The position numbers were made by a program, and so were the translations under genes. Shown here one piece after another: positions 38,177 to 47,876 of a stretch of 64,000 nt of DNA. Location of the stretch: NCBI GenBank assembly GCA_011392765.1, contig WYCW01000004.1:62001-126000 (forward strand), given 5' to 3'. Under the pieces are notes generated by a model, which did not search any database, was not told the DNA's origin, and saw nothing but the letters and a program-made list of their open reading frames with translations. The stretch comes from Candidatus Thiosymbion ectosymbiont of Catanema sp. Cochon2018 (lineage in GTDB: Bacteria; Pseudomonadota; Gammaproteobacteria; Chromatiales; Chromatiaceae). The first letter of the stretch is position 1; each line of letters starts with the position of its first letter.

Positions 38177-38983
38177 GGTCTTATTTATACCCGTTTATAC
38201 CCGTTGCACCACTAGCGAGGCTTCGCCTCAGACCGACGAGTGCCCAACTCGAGCTCCATCGCGAAACTCCAATCGGACAGGATTGACAGGATTACACAGG
38301 ATTTACAGGATTCTTGTCGTTCCTGAATTTCCTACGCCCTCTCACACTTTTACCGAACCAGCAAGCGCTCTTCACAACAAAAAATCCTGTTAATCCTGTA
38401 CCATTAGCTAATGAGACTAGACTTCGCCTTAAGCCCACGAGGCGTGAATTTTTTGTGCAGCGCACAAATCGGGATCGAAATCGAAATTCCGATTGCGATC
38501 CCGATCCCGATCCCGATTTCGACCTACCTAGGCTCTCCAACGGCTGGTTGGGCGTAGGAGATGGGGCCTTACCGGCAATATCAGATGAAACGGGATCGTA
38601 GGGGCACGGCGTGCCGTGCCCCTTTTGCGACACCCTCCCGGAGGAGGGTGTCGCAAAAGCCCCTCCGGAGGCTATTGATGAGAACCTGGGTTCTCTTTGA
38701 TGTTGAACCACAGACAACACAGAGTTGGCTTACTCTCTTCTCGGTGTTCTCTGTGTCCTCTGTGGTTCAAATTCCGCAGGCCAGCAGCTGACACCACTGT
38801 TTTTACGACACCCTCTCCGGAAGAGAGCCTGCGCCGAGCACAACGAGGGGTCGGGGAGAGGGGATCAAAAAAGAAATGGAGAAGGGTCAATAAACGTTTC
38901 TACCACGAAAACCGCGAAAAAACACGAACCGCAATTTTCGTGCTTTTCGTGCCTTTTGTGGTTCCATCTCTACGATCTCGCAT
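38177..38983. repeat. repeat cluster between truA and urtD (six palindrome families)
   Basis: In order there are a family A end (38213-38245), an ACAGGATT-word palindrome with arms at 38275-38312 and 38384-38401, and another family A end with CACGAGGCGTGA and the GTGCAGCGCACAAAT arm (38409-38468). Next come a GATCCCGAT-word palindrome (38466-38522), a perfect hairpin of TTTTGCGACACCCTCC arms (38623-38660) and an ACCACAGA/TCTGTGGTT-type palindrome (38704-38770). The cluster ends with an ACCACGAAAACCGCGAAA palindrome (38901-38963) just beyond the urtD stop. No gene is recognised. Confidence 0.7.
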
Positions 38984-39810
<827 letters not shown>

Positions 39811-39814
<4 letters not shown>

Positions 39815-40923
39815 GCCGTGGTCTCCGCCGGCTTTGCGGTCGAACGCCTGAAACGCGCGAACAGGCCCACGATCCCCCGGGGCAGGAACAGGGTTACTAC
39901 GACGAACAGGCCGCCCAGTGCAAACAGCCAGGCCTCGGGTATGACGCCGGTGAAATAGGTCTTGGCGTAGTTGACGAGGATGGCCCCCAGCACGGCACCG
40001 TAGAGGGTGGCACGCCCACCGATGGCAACCCAGATCACCAGCTCGATGGAATTGAGCGGCGCGAATTCCCCCGGATTGATGATGCCGACCTGGGGCACAT
40101 AGAGGGCACCGGCTACGCCGGCCAGTGCGGCGGAGAAGCTGAAGATCCAGAGCTTGACCGATTCGACCCGATAGCCGAGGAAGCGGACGCGCGACTCGGC
40201 GTCGCGGATGGCTACCGCCACCCGGCCCAAGCGGGAATTGACGACGAAACGGCAGGCCAGGTAGCCCAGGGCCAATGCGACGGTAGAGGCGAGGAAGAGT
40301 CCGATGCGGGTATTATCGTGCTGGAGGTCGAAGCCCAGGATGTCCTTGAAGTCGGTCAATCCGTTATTGCCCCCAAAACCCATCTCGTTGCGAAAGAAGG
40401 CCAGCATCAGGGCATAGGTGAGGGCCTGGGTGATGATGGATAGGTAGACCCCCGTGACCCGGGAGCGAAAGGCGAGCCAGCCGAAGACGAAGGCCAGCAA
40501 CCCCGGCACTAGGATTACCATCAGGGCGGCAAACCAGAACTGGTCGAAGCCGTACCAGAACCAGGGCAGCTCCGACCAGTTGAGAAAGACCATGAAATCC
40601 GGCAGCTCCGGGTTGCCGTAGACGCCCCGATCTCCGATCTGACGCATCAGGTACATACCCATCGCGTAGCCGCCGAGGGCGAAGAAGGCCCCGTGGCCCA
40701 GGCTCAGAATGCCGAGATAGCCCCAGACCAGATCCACCGCCACCGCCAGCAGGGCATAGGTCAGGTATTTGCCCAGCAGGATGACCGTGTAGGTGGACAG
40801 ATGCCAGGGGCTCGACTCCGGCACCCACAGGTTGAGGATGGGTACGACAGCGGCGACCAGGGCCAGCAGGAGCAGCATGACCTGCCCGCCGGTGTCGCCT
40901 TTCAGTGTCCTGACAAGTCCCAT
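39811..40923 (-). CDS. urtC: urea ABC transporter permease UrtC
   Basis: 370 residues, LivM-type permease with about ten membrane helices. Typical blocks are YALLAVAVDLVWGYLGILSLGHGAFFALGGYAMGMYLM, FRSRVTGVYLSIITQALTYAL and AIRDAESRVRFLGYRVESVKLWIF. The coupling loop to the ATPases contains AIRDAESR. It overlaps urtD by four bases. Upstream there is a pseudogene remnant and then urtB. Confidence 0.94.
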
Positions 40924-40926
40924 GTT

Positions 40927-41142
40927 TCAACTTTCACTCGACGAAAAGCTCATGCCGCGACGCTGCCTTCCCGATCCCAGATTGCGGAGGGCCGCCTCTA
41001 TCGAGACTTCCTTACAGAGGATTTTCCGCACCTGGGGCAGGGTATAGTCTCAGACCGCGATATAGAAGCCGAGTAGATTGGAGACCAGATCCTCCCGGCT
41101 GAATCCGCTGTTGGTGATTCTGTCTCGTCCGCGGTGTTTCAT
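40927..41142 (-). pseudogene. remnant gene between urtB and urtC
   Basis: One minus-strand frame reads from the ATG at 41142 through SGFSREDLVSNLLGFYIAV, a TGA, and then DYTLPQVRKILCKEVSIEAALRNLGSG to a stop just before urtC. The frame is continuous apart from that TGA, so it looks like the eroded end of a once longer protein. I do not recognise the family with confidence. The segment is unusual inside a urt operon, where urtB and urtC are normally adjacent. Confidence 0.4.
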
Positions 41143-41174
41143 TTGTGATTACTCCATCGCGCCTTTGCTGCTCA

Positions 41175-42791
41175 TCAACCCTCTGCCGCCCGTCCGTGCT
41201 GTGGAAACAACCCCCGCGGGCGTTTTTGGATGAACAGGATGATAAATACCAGCACCAGGATCTTGGCCAGCACGGCCCCGGCCCAGGGTTCCAGGATCTT
41301 ATTGGCGACCCCGAGGGTCAGGCCGCCGATCAAGGTCCCCCAAAGATTCCCCACCCCGCCGAATACTACGACCATGAAGGCATCGATGATGTAGGTCTGC
41401 CCCATATTGGGGCCCACGTTGGTGAGCTGGGACAGGGCGACGCCGGCGACGCCGGCGATGCCGGCCCCCAGCCCGAAGGTCAGGGCGTCCACCCGCGCGG
41501 AGCGGACTCCCATGGCGCGGGCCATGGTCCGGTTCTGGGATACCGCCCGGACCTGCAGGCCCAGGGTAGTGCGCTTCAGGATCAGCAGCAGGGCCGCAAA
41601 CACCAGCAGAGTGAAGACAATGACATAGATCCGATTGTAGGTCAGGCTCAGGGCCGGATTGAGCTGCAGGGAGCCGCTCATCCAAACCGGATTCTCCACC
41701 GCTACGTTCCGGGCCGAGATGGTGGTGCGCACCAGCTGCTGCAGGATCAGGCTGATGCCGAAGGTGGCCAGCAGGGTCTCCAGCGGCCGACCGTAGAGGA
41801 ACCGGATCACCAATTGCTCGATGACCACGCCGAAGGCCCCGGCGACCAGAAAGGCCGCGGGAATGGCAACGAACAGGGAATACTCGCCGGCGTCGGGCAT
41901 GGCCTGCTGCACCAGGTAGGTGGTATAGGCGCCGAGCATGATGAGCTCCCCGTGGGCCATATTGATGACGCCCATGACCCCGAAGGTAATGGCGAGCCCG
42001 ATGGCGGCCAGCACCAGGACGGACCCCAGGCTCAGACCGAAGAACAGGGTCTCGGCCGTAGCGTAGAGCCTGAGCTTGCGCTCGATGTCTTCTAAGGCCC
42101 GTGCCGCCGCTGCCGTTACCTCCGGGTGTTCGTCCTGTTCGCGCAGGGTGATGAGGCGATTGCGAATGACCGGCTCGAGGTTACCCCTGAGCATCGCTAC
42201 CGCGGCCAAGCGTACCTGCGGATCCGGGCTTGTGAGCCCCGCGACGGCAAGCGCGCGTTCCAGGGCCTCACGCACTGCCGGGTTCTGCTCCAGGTCCAGC
42301 CGCGTTCGGAGCCGGGGCATGAGGTCTGCGTCCGCACCGGACATCAGCTCCCGTACCGCGTCCAGGCGAACTTCAGAGTCCGCGTGGTCCAGCGTCAAAC
42401 CCGCGATGGCGGTCCGCAGCCGCCGGCGCAGCTTGTTGTTGAGGCCGATCTTTTTGACATCGCGCTTGCCGGCGTCTCCCAGCGGCTCGCCGCTGAGCAC
42501 GTCGGTTATTCGATAGCCGTCGGTCTGCTGCTCGACATAGACAACGAGCCGGTCGGACTTGCGGTAGAAGAGCCTGCCGTCCAGCAGAGCGGTGAGCACG
42601 TGCGGTGCACGCTCATCACCACCGGCGGCGATGGCATCAGCGGCGGCGGATTTGACCTTGAAGGAGCGGTCGAGGAGTCGGGTCAGGGACTGTTCGAAGG
42701 ACGGCGCGACTTGAGCCTGTTCTTGGGCTGGTGCCGGGCCCAGCACAATCAAGCCCAGCACCAGCAAGGCGATGCGGACCCACTGAATCAC
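41175..42791 (-). CDS. urtB: urea ABC transporter permease UrtB
   Basis: 538 residues, a LivH-type permease with the long N-terminal periplasmic extension typical of UrtB. The signal segment (VRIALLVLGLIVLGPAPAQ) is followed by about 220 soluble residues with HEAT-like alpha repeats (VRLAAVAMLRGNLEPVIRNRL), then the permease (GLAITFGVMGVINMAHGELIMLGAYTTY and GGVGNLWGTLIGG). The GTG at 42791 has AGGGAGG 8 bases upstream. A TTG at 42821 would place ten residues inside a family D element. That element ends directly before the ribosome binding site. Confidence 0.94.
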   Translation of the reverse strand: MIQWVRIALLVLGLIVLGPAPAQEQAQVAPSFEQSLTRLLDRSFKVKSAAADAIAAGGDERAPHVLTALLDGRLFYRKSDRLVVYVEQQTDGYRITDVLSGEPLGDAGKRDVKKIGLNNKLRRRLRTAIAGLTLDHADSEVRLDAVRELMSGADADLMPRLRTRLDLEQNPAVREALERALAVAGLTSPDPQVRLAAVAMLRGNLEPVIRNRLITLREQDEHPEVTAAAARALEDIERKLRLYATAETLFFGLSLGSVLVLAAIGLAITFGVMGVINMAHGELIMLGAYTTYLVQQAMPDAGEYSLFVAIPAAFLVAGAFGVVIEQLVIRFLYGRPLETLLATFGISLILQQLVRTTISARNVAVENPVWMSGSLQLNPALSLTYNRIYVIVFTLLVFAALLLILKRTTLGLQVRAVSQNRTMARAMGVRSARVDALTFGLGAGIAGVAGVALSQLTNVGPNMGQTYIIDAFMVVVFGGVGNLWGTLIGGLTLGVANKILEPWAGAVLAKILVLVFIILFIQKRPRGLFPQHGRAAEG

Positions 42792-42803
42792 CGGCGTGGC
42801 CTC

Positions 42804-42974
42804 CCTAGGGGGTGTTCTCAATTAAGCCTAGTCATCGCAAAAGGCACCGATCTTCGCCCTTTGATCCCCTCTCCCCAACCCCTCTCCCGGCGGGAGAGAG
42901 GCTTTTGCGACATCCTCTTCCGGCCGGCGGGACACCTGCGCTACCTGGACCCGGCTTAATTGAGAACGCCCCCT
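42804..42974. repeat. MITE-like element, family D, copy 1
   Basis: CTAG, then GGGGGTGTTCTCAATTAAG at the left, and CTTAATTGAGAACGCCCCC followed by CTAG at the right: 19-base inverted ends with a CTAG duplication. The interior carries a CCTCTCCCGGCGGGAGAGG hairpin and a TTTTGCGACATCCTC word. It is inserted immediately upstream of the urtB ribosome binding site, between urtA and urtB. Confidence 0.85.
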
Positions 42975-43358
42975 AGTACCCCGTTTCAACTAATTTTGCA
43001 TGTTTACGCTGTTATTCGCAGTCGGGTAGGTTGGGCAAAAGCCGCCGGGGACGGTGGCAACCGCCGTGGACTATATGGACTCAGTGGACCACATGGACTG
43101 GGGGTCGCTGGGTGTCCCCGAGTCCATGCAGTCCATACTGTCCATGTTATCTATTGGGCTACCCTCATGCCGTCCATCACGTATAAACCTTACCGCATCG
43201 ATGGACGGCGCAGGCAGGCCGCGAACCGCATCGGTGGCCGGTGGGCGTACCCGACTGGTTGGACATAGGCCATCCCCAGATGCGGTTCGGTCGTCCCTGA
43301 CCTCACCAGCATCCTACGACTTTGCCCAATGGGCGGAACTCAATCGTTGGTGACATCC
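42975..43358. other. TGGAC-word and TTGGGCAA palindromes downstream of urtA
   Basis: Outer TAGGTTGGGCAAAAGCC (43026) and ACTTTGCCCAATGGG (43319) arms enclose a TGGACTATATGGACTCAG and GTCCATGCAGTCCATACT palindrome (43060-43146) and GAACCGCATC words. No gene and no classical terminator were recognised. Confidence 0.6.
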
Positions 43359-44573
43359 TTACTTAGAGCCGGAGGAGGACTTGGACCAAGGGTCGCCCGG
43401 AATCTCCTTCTCCGTTTGCCAGACCACCTCGAATTGACCGTCTTCCTGGATTTCACCGATCAAGACCGGTTTGGTGATGTGGTGATTTTTCAGCATCTTG
43501 GCCTTGCCGCCGGTGAGATTCGGGGTCTCCAGCCCGATGATGGCCTTCCTGACCTTATCGGTCTCGGTGCTGCCGGCCTTCTCCACCGCCTTCACCCAGA
43601 GCTTGAAGCCGATGTAGTGGCCCTCCATCGGGTCGTTGGTGACGCGCTTCTCGTCCTTGATGAATTTGTGCCAGGTCTCGATGAAGGCCTCGTTGGCCGG
43701 GTCGTCCACGCTCATGAAGTAGTTCCAGGCGGCCAAGTGGCCTACCAGGGGTTTGGTGTCAATTCCGGACAGTTCCTCCTCACCCACCGAGAAGGCTATC
43801 ACCGGGATGTCTTCCGCCGAGATGCCCTGGTTTGCAAGCTCCTTGTAGAAGGGCACGTTGGCGTCGCCATTGATGGTGGAGACCACCGCCGTCTTTTTAC
43901 CCTCGGCCCCGAACTTCTTGATGTCGGCGACAATGGATTGCCAATCGGAGTGACCGAAAGAGGTGTAGCTGATCATGATGTCCTTTTCGGCCACGCCCTT
44001 ATGCTTCAGATAGGCCTCGAGGATCTTATTGGTGGTGCGCGGGTAGACATAGTCGGTGCCCGCCAGTACCCAACGCTTTACGCCCACCTCTTTGAGCAGA
44101 TAGTCGACCGCCGGGATGGCCTGCTGGTTGGGTGCGGCACCCGTGTAAAAAACGTTCTTGGAAGACTCCTCACCCTCATACTGGACCGGGTAGAAGAGCA
44201 GGCCGTTGAGCTCCTCGAATACCGGGAGTACGGATTTGCGGGAGACCGAGGTCCAGCAGCCGAATACCACCGCGACCTTCTCCTTCTCGATCAGCTCGCG
44301 GGCTTTTTCGGCAAACAAGGGCCAGTCGGAGGCCGGGTCCACGACCACCACCTCGAGCTGCTTGCCCAGCACGCCGCCTTTCTTGTTTTGCTCGTCGATG
44401 AGCATCAGCATGGTGTCTTTCAAGGTAGTCTCGCTGATGGCCATGGTCCCGGACAGCGAGTGGAGTATGCCCACCTTAATAGTATCCGCCGCCGTCAGGG
44501 CGCCGGACAGGCAGAGCCCGATAGCGGCGCCCAAGCCGACGAGAGATTTTTTGATGAAGCTGGGTTTTCGCAT
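43359..44573 (-). CDS. urtA: urea ABC transporter substrate-binding protein UrtA
   Basis: 404 residues. The signal peptide (SLVGLGAAIGLCLSGALTAAD) is followed by the periplasmic branched-chain/amide-binding fold: TIKVGILHSLSGTMAISE, FGCWTSVSRKSVLPVFE, GLLFYPVQYEGEE, TDYVYPRTTNKI and DPMEGHYIGF, all diagnostic of UrtA. It captures urea or short amides for UrtBC. The ATG at 44573 has AGGAG about 9 bases upstream. No urease genes are in the window. The urt genes are usually under nitrogen control. No clear -12/-24 site was identified by eye. Confidence 0.96.
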   Translation of the reverse strand: MRKPSFIKKSLVGLGAAIGLCLSGALTAADTIKVGILHSLSGTMAISETTLKDTMLMLIDEQNKKGGVLGKQLEVVVVDPASDWPLFAEKARELIEKEKVAVVFGCWTSVSRKSVLPVFEELNGLLFYPVQYEGEESSKNVFYTGAAPNQQAIPAVDYLLKEVGVKRWVLAGTDYVYPRTTNKILEAYLKHKGVAEKDIMISYTSFGHSDWQSIVADIKKFGAEGKKTAVVSTINGDANVPFYKELANQGISAEDIPVIAFSVGEEELSGIDTKPLVGHLAAWNYFMSVDDPANEAFIETWHKFIKDEKRVTNDPMEGHYIGFKLWVKAVEKAGSTETDKVRKAIIGLETPNLTGGKAKMLKNHHITKPVLIGEIQEDGQFEVVWQTEKEIPGDPWSKSSSGSK

Positions 44574-44625
44574 GCGATCGACTCCTGATGATCGGGTTTG
44601 AGGGTCTAGGACGGAACACGGAACA

Positions 44626-44838
44626 CTAGGGTCCCTTGAGGGACCCACATCTTTACAAATGAGTCAAATTTGTGCACTGCATAACAAAGATGCCTCTTTT
44701 TTTATCCACAGATTACGCAGATTTCCACAGATTATTTTGTCTTTCATCTGTGGAAATCTGCGTAATCTGCGGATAAAAGATGGCGCCGGAACGAGCCGGA
44801 AATTCACCCCTCGTCGGTCTGAGGCGAAGCCTCGCTAG
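44626..44838. repeat. CTAG-bounded cassette repeat, family A, copy 5
   Basis: Starts CTAGGGTCCCTTGAGGGA and ends GGCGAAGCCTCGCTAG. The core is an ATCTGCG/CCACAGATT palindrome (44702-44778), as in copy 1. It lies just upstream of urtA, where the promoter would be expected. Confidence 0.85.
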
Positions 44839-45231
44839 GTGGTGTTGACATTTAATGTCATTTCGAACGCAGTGGGAAATCCTTCTCCCAACGAAGGAGG
44901 GATCTTGTACCCGAACAACACTTTACATTTCGTATATCGGTTACCGAACCGGAATAGCAAGGTGAGGATTGGTGCCGAAGATCTCTCCCTACGGTCGAGA
45001 TGACAAGCCGCACTCTAGCCTGAAAACCAGATGGTTAGCGTAGGACCCGCCACGCGGACCTTCTAAAGGTCAACACGATTTAGTATATCATTTCTACGGA
45101 TATTGCGATCATAATCGCTCACCAGCTACCGGACTGGTCACGATGGAGGTCTTCGGTCTGCTTGTTGCGGACATGCCATCCCCGGCAACTGGGTTTTCGA
45201 CAGATCGAGAAGCTTCGGTCGAAACCGGGTA
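44839..45231. other. GTGTTGACATT-bounded block upstream of urtA
   Basis: A block from GTGTTGACATTTAATG (44843) to AAGGTCAACACG (45062-45074), probably another repeat type (inverted GTGTTGACC/T ends). It contains a GATCTCTCCCTACGGTCGAGATGAC stretch reminiscent of words in other intergenic repeats. The next 150 bases are featureless. Confidence 0.45.
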
Positions 45232-45405
45232 CTAGGGGGCGTTCTCAATTAATAAATCATCTAAGTGTTGTAGGCTGGGTTGAGGAACGAAACCCAGCTT
45301 TTCCGATCCGCAATACCGTGTGCTGGGTTTGGCCGTCCCTGGCCGTAACCCAGCCTACGGGCTTGATTTTTATGATGATTTGGCTCAATTGAGAACGCCC
45401 CCTAG
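45232..45405. repeat. MITE-like element, family D, copy 2
   Basis: CTAG + GGGGGCGTTCTCAATTAAT at the left and CTCAATTGAGAACGCCCC + CTAG at the right. The interior is a GTAGGCTGGGTTGAGG/CCCAGCCTAC palindrome. The right-hand CTAG contains the metF stop codon (TAG on the minus strand at 45402-45404). Confidence 0.88.
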
Positions 45406-46265
45406 GGTCCGGCTCCGGGCAACCCGAGATCCCGCCACAGTCGAAGTGTCGGAGCGGCTTGGTTCATGGTGTAGAAGTGAATGCCCGGTGCGCCGCCTTC
45501 GATAAGCCGCCGACACAGGTTCAAGACCACCTGGTGTCCGAATTCGCGAATGCTCTCCAGGTCGTCCCCGTAATCTTCCAGCCGCATGCGTATCCAACGC
45601 GGAATCTCCGCGCCGCAGGCGGCCGAAAAGCGGGCGAGCCTGCTGTAGTTGGTAATGGGCATCACGCCGGGGACGATGGGGATATCGATGCCGAGTCTTC
45701 GGCAGGCATCGACGAATGCGAAATAGGCATCGGCATTGTAGAAATACTGGGTGATGGCGGCATCCGCGCCGGCCACGACCTTCTGCCTGAAATACTCGAT
45801 GTCCTGCTGCATGCCCGGTGCCTGGGGGTGGACCTCCGGATAGGCCGCGACCTCGACGTGGAACGCAGTGCCGGTCTCCGCGCGGATGAAGGCCACCAAC
45901 TCGTTTGCGTAAGCCAGCTCTCCGGCGGTAGTGCCCATACCGGAGGGCAGGTCACCGCGGAGGGCAACGATGCGCCGGATGTTCCGGGCCCGGTAGTGGT
46001 GCAGGATATCCCGGATCTCCGCCCGCGTGGACCCGATACAGGAAAGGTGGGGGGCGGTCTCGATGCCCCGATCGCACAGGAGAGAGACCGTCTCGAAGGT
46101 ACCCTCGCGGGTCGAGCCGCCGGCGCCGTAGGTCACGGAGAAGTATAAGGGGGCAACGGCGTTCAGCCGTTGCACATTATCCGCGAGCTTGCCCATACCC
46201 TCCGGGGTCTTGGGAGGGAAGAGCTCGAAGCTGTAGGTCGGTCTTGGGTTTGCTTTGTCGTTCAT
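45402..46265 (-). CDS. metF: methylenetetrahydrofolate reductase
   Basis: 287 residues, FAD-dependent TIM barrel reducing 5,10-methylene-THF to 5-methyl-THF for methionine synthesis. SFELFPPKTPEG carries the catalytic Glu. SVTYGAGGSTREGT, HLSCIGSTRAEI, ALRGDLPSG and ITQYFYNADAYF are conserved blocks, and GIHFYTMNQA closes the barrel. The ATG at 46265 is favoured over the TTG at 46280. The stop codon coincides with the end of a family D element, so the last residues may be altered. It belongs functionally with ahcY and metK upstream. Confidence 0.96.
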   Translation of the reverse strand: MNDKANPRPTYSFELFPPKTPEGMGKLADNVQRLNAVAPLYFSVTYGAGGSTREGTFETVSLLCDRGIETAPHLSCIGSTRAEIRDILHHYRARNIRRIVALRGDLPSGMGTTAGELAYANELVAFIRAETGTAFHVEVAAYPEVHPQAPGMQQDIEYFRQKVVAGADAAITQYFYNADAYFAFVDACRRLGIDIPIVPGVMPITNYSRLARFSAACGAEIPRWIRMRLEDYGDDLESIREFGHQVVLNLCRRLIEGGAPGIHFYTMNQAAPTLRLWRDLGLPGAGP

Positions 46266-46287
46266 AAACACCGTGTTCAAAGGCTAT

Positions 46288-46410
46288 GAGGCTGTCTAAA
46301 AAAAGACCGTAGGCGTAGGCTGGGTTGAGGAACGAAACCCAGCTTTTCCGGGTCGCCTGGTTTGCTTGGTCTACCGCTTAGAATCAATGTGTTAGTTTTT
46401 AGACAGCCTC
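46288..46410. repeat. MITE-like element, family C, copy near metF
   Basis: GAGGCTGTCTAAAAAAAG and GTTAGTTTTTAGACAGCCTC ends with a GTAGGCTGGGTTGAGG interior. It lies 22 bases upstream of the metF start. Confidence 0.85.
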
Positions 46411-46519
46411 TATGACGTTTAGTATCGGTTCAAAAACAAACTGCACATCTTGGCGATGATTGGTATGCGTTAGAGCTTACAGCGAGGAGTATCTGTTCAC
46501 GTTATTTTTTTAACCGATA

Positions 46520-47050
46520 CTAATCGTCAAAATGTGCCCACGCGATATTGTTCACATCGAGCGACAACAACAAAATCGGAATCGCCACCAACGGCAACAT
46601 CACGATGAGCGCACGCACGAACGGTAATCGCCTTGGCATATCTGAGCGAAGCGACAATAGGATGGAAAACAACGACGCTAAAAAACTGGCCCCGACGCTG
46701 GCGCGAATATACTCGAACCGTGTGTCGTAAAGGATGGGAAGCAATGGAATCGTGAACTGCGATAACACATAGACGAAAAATATGACGGCATACGCCACGG
46801 CCAGGCTCAAGAGCAACCCGGAAACCATGGATATCGCAATAAACCACCTCAGAACCAAGGCACAGAGCAAAGCCACCAGGAATAACACTGGCGCCGTGAC
46901 CCAGAGCTCCAACAGGGCATCGATCAGGAAGTTTCCGGTCAACACCTGGACGATGCGAAACGCCGAGATCTCATATTCTCCCGACAGAACTAATCCAGCA
47001 ACCGAAGTTAGAGTCACTACGACCAAAACCAAAATCGATTTGATCGACAT
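46520..47050 (-). CDS. hypothetical inner membrane protein
   Basis: 176 residues, not recognised. It has about four to five hydrophobic helices (SILVLVVVTLTSVAGLVLSG, VLFLVALLCALVLRWFIA, LLLSLAVAYAVIFFVYVL, FVRALIVMLPLVAIPILLL). The first could be a signal or the first membrane helix. It lies 16 bases downstream of the 269-residue gene on the same strand, so the two are likely co-expressed as an accessory pair between metF and ahcY. Confidence 0.6.
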   Translation of the reverse strand: MSIKSILVLVVVTLTSVAGLVLSGEYEISAFRIVQVLTGNFLIDALLELWVTAPVLFLVALLCALVLRWFIAISMVSGLLLSLAVAYAVIFFVYVLSQFTIPLLPILYDTRFEYIRASVGASFLASLFSILLSLRSDMPRRLPFVRALIVMLPLVAIPILLLSLDVNNIAWAHFDD

Positions 47051-47066
47051 CGGAATCCTTACCTAC

Positions 47067-47876
47067 CTATTTGACCGTGACGCTGGCATAGCAAGTTTTG
47101 GGTGGCGTAGGGTGAGTCGAGAATTTGGCAAAACGACCCAGGTTGTCTTTGATCCAAGTCGCCATGCCGTTCTGACTGGCACCCAACTCCACCATCTGTC
47201 CCGGCTTACAGGGATCGAGTCTGCGCTTCGCTGCGCTCTTCTTAAGCAGCTCGTCTCCTGTATTGAAGAACAAGGCAAGGATCGGTGGCGCATTGTCAAT
47301 CCAAATTCCCCCGGATAGGGTGAAATAGTCTTTTGATGCTTTTCCCATAATCGCTCCGATCATTTCAATTGCCGATGCAGCTCCCAGTCGAAGGCACTGC
47401 AGCCCGAGGTTCGTCGCAGTCGGATGCAACAACCGCGCCCGCTCGGTATGGATGCTGCCCCATCCAATCCCCTCACCGGGGAGATCTGGATCTTGCGTGA
47501 AGATATCCCAGGCCCTTCCAAGGGGGTACTGGAGGTAGTCCGACCAACGACCTCTCTTGTTTTCCTCGTACTCCCAAGCAATCACTCCAGCGATGGCTCT
47601 CGCATCGATATTGTGCCAGCGTCCTGCCTTGAGGATATCCGAAGAAAACTCGGTGAGCATCTCGTCGAGGGTTATCTCGAACGGCGACGTGGACAAATCA
47701 CAGCTACCGACGTCGGGCACCAGCGGTTCAACCATATCCGCGAACATGCTTTCAACCGCCCGCATCGAATCATTAACGGTATCTCGTACCTTGCGTTCAA
47801 CCTCCGCCTGGATCTTCCTTAGAAGCCACCTTCTTACCGCATCGAAGGGATCGTTTGGATTCGGAATCTCTGGCAC
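47067..47876 (-). CDS. hypothetical protein, possible lysozyme-like domain
   Basis: 269 residues starting with GTG at 47876, with GGGGAAGG about 7 bases upstream. A longer frame to 48017 runs through a hairpin repeat and is not favoured. The centre, ARAIAGVIAWEYEENKRGRW, then GIGWGSIHTERARLL, resembles the catalytic-Glu helix and following glycine-rich loop of lysozyme-like domains seen in some toxin or effector proteins. This is a weak, pattern-level match. The N-terminal region is charged and helical, and no signal peptide is seen. It is paired with a downstream membrane protein, an arrangement reminiscent of toxin and immunity genes, which is inference. Confidence 0.55.
   Translation of the reverse strand: MPEIPNPNDPFDAVRRWLLRKIQAEVERKVRDTVNDSMRAVESMFADMVEPLVPDVGSCDLSTSPFEITLDEMLTEFSSDILKAGRWHNIDARAIAGVIAWEYEENKRGRWSDYLQYPLGRAWDIFTQDPDLPGEGIGWGSIHTERARLLHPTATNLGLQCLRLGAASAIEMIGAIMGKASKDYFTLSGGIWIDNAPPILALFFNTGDELLKKSAAKRRLDPCKPGQMVELGASQNGMATWIKDNLGRFAKFSTHPTPPKTCYASVTVK

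Noticed and set aside
42792-42821. TTG start for urtB at 42821
   Set aside because: It would encode ten residues inside the inverted end of a family D element. GTG at 42791 has AGGGAGG correctly spaced and leads straight into the signal segment.
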